Assembly: GCA_963850915.1 (NCBI GenBank)
Contig: CAWKND010000005.1
Location: forward strand, 434,001-498,000
Direction: 5' to 3'
DNA from: CAVTWH01 sp963850915
GTDB lineage: Bacteria; Actinomycetota; Actinomycetes; Mycobacteriales; Micromonosporaceae
Length of the DNA: 64,000 nt
Both the position numbers and the translations under genes were made by a program. This document shows, piece by piece, positions 63,021 through 64,000 of the stretch. The notes beneath the pieces are model-generated. The model made no database searches. It was given only the letters and a program-made list of their open reading frames with translations, and was not told where the DNA came from. Each line of letters starts with the position of its first letter. The first letter of the stretch is position 1.

Positions 63021-63695
63021 TCAGAGCAGGGCGCCGAGGCCTTTGCCGAGCAGTACGACGCCGATGACCAGGAGCAGCACGCCCATCACGGTGGCGTTGT
63101 TCGCCTCCAGCCAGCCCTTCAGCGAGTTCAGCGGTCCACGCATCCGCTCAGCCGCGAAGGCGTACCCGAGCACCGGAACCGCCACGGTCAGCGCCGCCAG
63201 TACCGTGAAGATCGCGACGCAGGCCACCCGCGAACCCGTGCTGAGCGGCGTACCCCCGATTGCCACGCCCGCGGCCACCGCCATCGCCAGGTTCTTCGGG
63301 TTGACGGCGGCCAGCGCGAACCCGAGCCCGGCCGCGCGCGCCGGGGTGACCTTGTCGATCGCGGCCAGCCAGGCTGGCAGTTTGGCCTCTTCGCCGGGGG
63401 CGGGGCGCTTGCGCCACTGGAGCACGCCGAGCGCGATGAGGGCCACGCCGAGCAGCAGCTTGATCCACGAGGCCACAGTGGACGGGCTGCTCGAACCGCT
63501 CAGGCCGGCACCCGCCGCGAGCAGGGTGAACAGCGTGCAGGCGACCAGGATCCCGGCCACCCAGCCGATCAGGAAGCCGGTGCTGGTACCGCCGGCACGC
63601 GGCGTGAGCAGCATCAGGATGACCGCGATGATCGGTACCGGGCTGATCGCCACGCCCAGGGCCAGGGGGAGCAGGTCGCCGATGACCGGACCCAC
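63021..63695 (-). CDS. GAP/SfLAP family membrane protein (LysE-like)
   Basis: A 224-residue protein of the GAP (Sap, sulfolipid-1-addressing protein) family in the LysE superfamily. The N-terminus VIGDLLPLALGVAISPVPIIAV and the central AGLGFALAAVNPKNLAMAVAAG are the family hallmarks. About six helices (e.g. STGFLIGWVAGILVACTLF, ATVMGVLLLVIGVVLLGKGL) span the membrane. It is probably a lipid- or amino acid-related transporter; mycobacterial members act in glycopeptidolipid export. The GTG at 63695 has the strong GGAGGT ribosome site; the longer frame adds 19 residues without support. Confidence 0.85.
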   Translation of the reverse strand: MGPVIGDLLPLALGVAISPVPIIAVILMLLTPRAGGTSTGFLIGWVAGILVACTLFTLLAAGAGLSGSSSPSTVASWIKLLLGVALIALGVLQWRKRPAPGEEAKLPAWLAAIDKVTPARAAGLGFALAAVNPKNLAMAVAAGVAIGGTPLSTGSRVACVAIFTVLAALTVAVPVLGYAFAAERMRGPLNSLKGWLEANNATVMGVLLLVIGVVLLGKGLGALL

Positions 63696-63901
63696 GCGGT
63701 ACCTCCGTAAATAAACAGAAGGGGAAATGGTGTGTTTCGGGCAGTGTCCCACTGCGACAGTCGCCCGGGTGGCGGAACGGCGCTGACGGTCAGCGTCAAT
63801 ACCACTACCTCGCGTCCACCGTCGAACCGCTTGGTTGCTGGTTCATAACTTTGGCGTGATCACCCATAGTGCCCGCGGAGCTGGGTACGGAGGATGCATA
63901 C

Positions 63902-64000
63902 GTGCACGGTCGGCACCGCAGGCTGGGCCGCATCGGGGCCCTCCCGCTCGCGGCTGCCGTCGTCGTGCTCGTCATGCTCGCCGGTGCCGGCCTGCTGCTC
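63902..64000 (+). CDS. Secreted or membrane protein, 5' end only
   Basis: A GTG at 63902 with GGAGG eight bases upstream opens a frame to the end of the window (33 codons). It codes for a basic start (HGRHRRLGRIG) and a hydrophobic helix (LPLAAAVVVLVMLAGAGLLL), a signal peptide or anchor. The rest lies outside the window, so the product is not known. Confidence 0.6.
   Translation, partial: MHGRHRRLGRIGALPLAAAVVVLVMLAGAGLLL

Overview
The window looks like chromosomal DNA of a high-GC actinobacterium, most likely a filamentous, spore-forming type such as Micromonosporales (inferred). Evidence: strong G/C bias at third codon positions, frequent GTG starts, coupled overlaps (ATGA, GTGA, TAATG), and actinobacterial families such as the GlgE glucan pathway, DUF3040, DUF3558, the DUF3516 helicase, ECF42 sigma with a DGPF partner, and an Eis-like acetyltransferase. 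I see no rRNA, tRNA, CRISPR array, prophage or intact insertion sequence.

Layout. 1-8.2 kb holds a partial methyltransferase, a VOC protein, DUF3040, a second methyltransferase, a secreted GH18 chitinase, a MOSC protein, a bacterioferritin-like gene behind a 16-bp tandem array, an LPVTG-type surface protein, a cell-wall hydrolase and a small HTH protein whose start follows a perfect 16-bp inverted repeat. 8.2-29 kb is a storage-glucan and trehalose locus: glgC and glgA (divergent), a membrane protein, glgE, a GGDEF-EAL gene, an Eis-like acetyltransferase, a GH13 alpha-glucosidase, then treS-mak-glgX-treY-treZ. 29-33 kb holds a DHFR-like reductase, a DUF3558 lipoprotein, a NYN-type nuclease and a DUF3516 helicase. 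33.2-34.6 kb is a DAHP synthase gene behind a short ORF reading Tyr-Trp-Arg-Phe and a terminator hairpin, a probable aromatic amino acid attenuator. 34.6-43 kb holds an N-formylglutamate amidohydrolase family gene, a PadR divergon, a flavin monooxygenase, the ECF42/DGPF pair and kdpDE without kdpFABC. 43-53.3 kb is metabolic: S9 peptidase, CaiB/BaiF, SDR, peroxiredoxin, NmrA-like, MBL hydrolase, a PadR-membrane operon, epimerase and aldo/keto reductase. 53.3-55.9 kb differs in composition and carries a beta-carbonic anhydrase and an HSL-type esterase between a complete aldo/keto reductase gene and a degenerate copy of its 3' end. 55.9-64 kb holds surface proteins, a heterodimeric ABC exporter and small membrane or kinase genes.

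How it fits together. GlgC and GlgA make ADP-glucose and use it for maltose-1-phosphate or glucan. TreS turns trehalose into maltose, Mak phosphorylates it, and GlgE polymerises maltose-1-phosphate. GlgX, TreY and TreZ debranch the glucan and release trehalose, closing the cycle. The branching enzyme GlgB is not in the window. A GGDEF-EAL gene inside this locus is notable because c-di-GMP is reported to control GlgX in Streptomyces.

Data caveat: six genes between 14.8 and 27.5 kb and at 46.5 kb are read in two or more frames. Most shifts are single extra bases in otherwise well-conserved proteins, so I treat them as probable sequence errors and annotate the whole genes. Starts were moved downstream of the longest reading frame where a ribosome-binding site or family alignment supported it.
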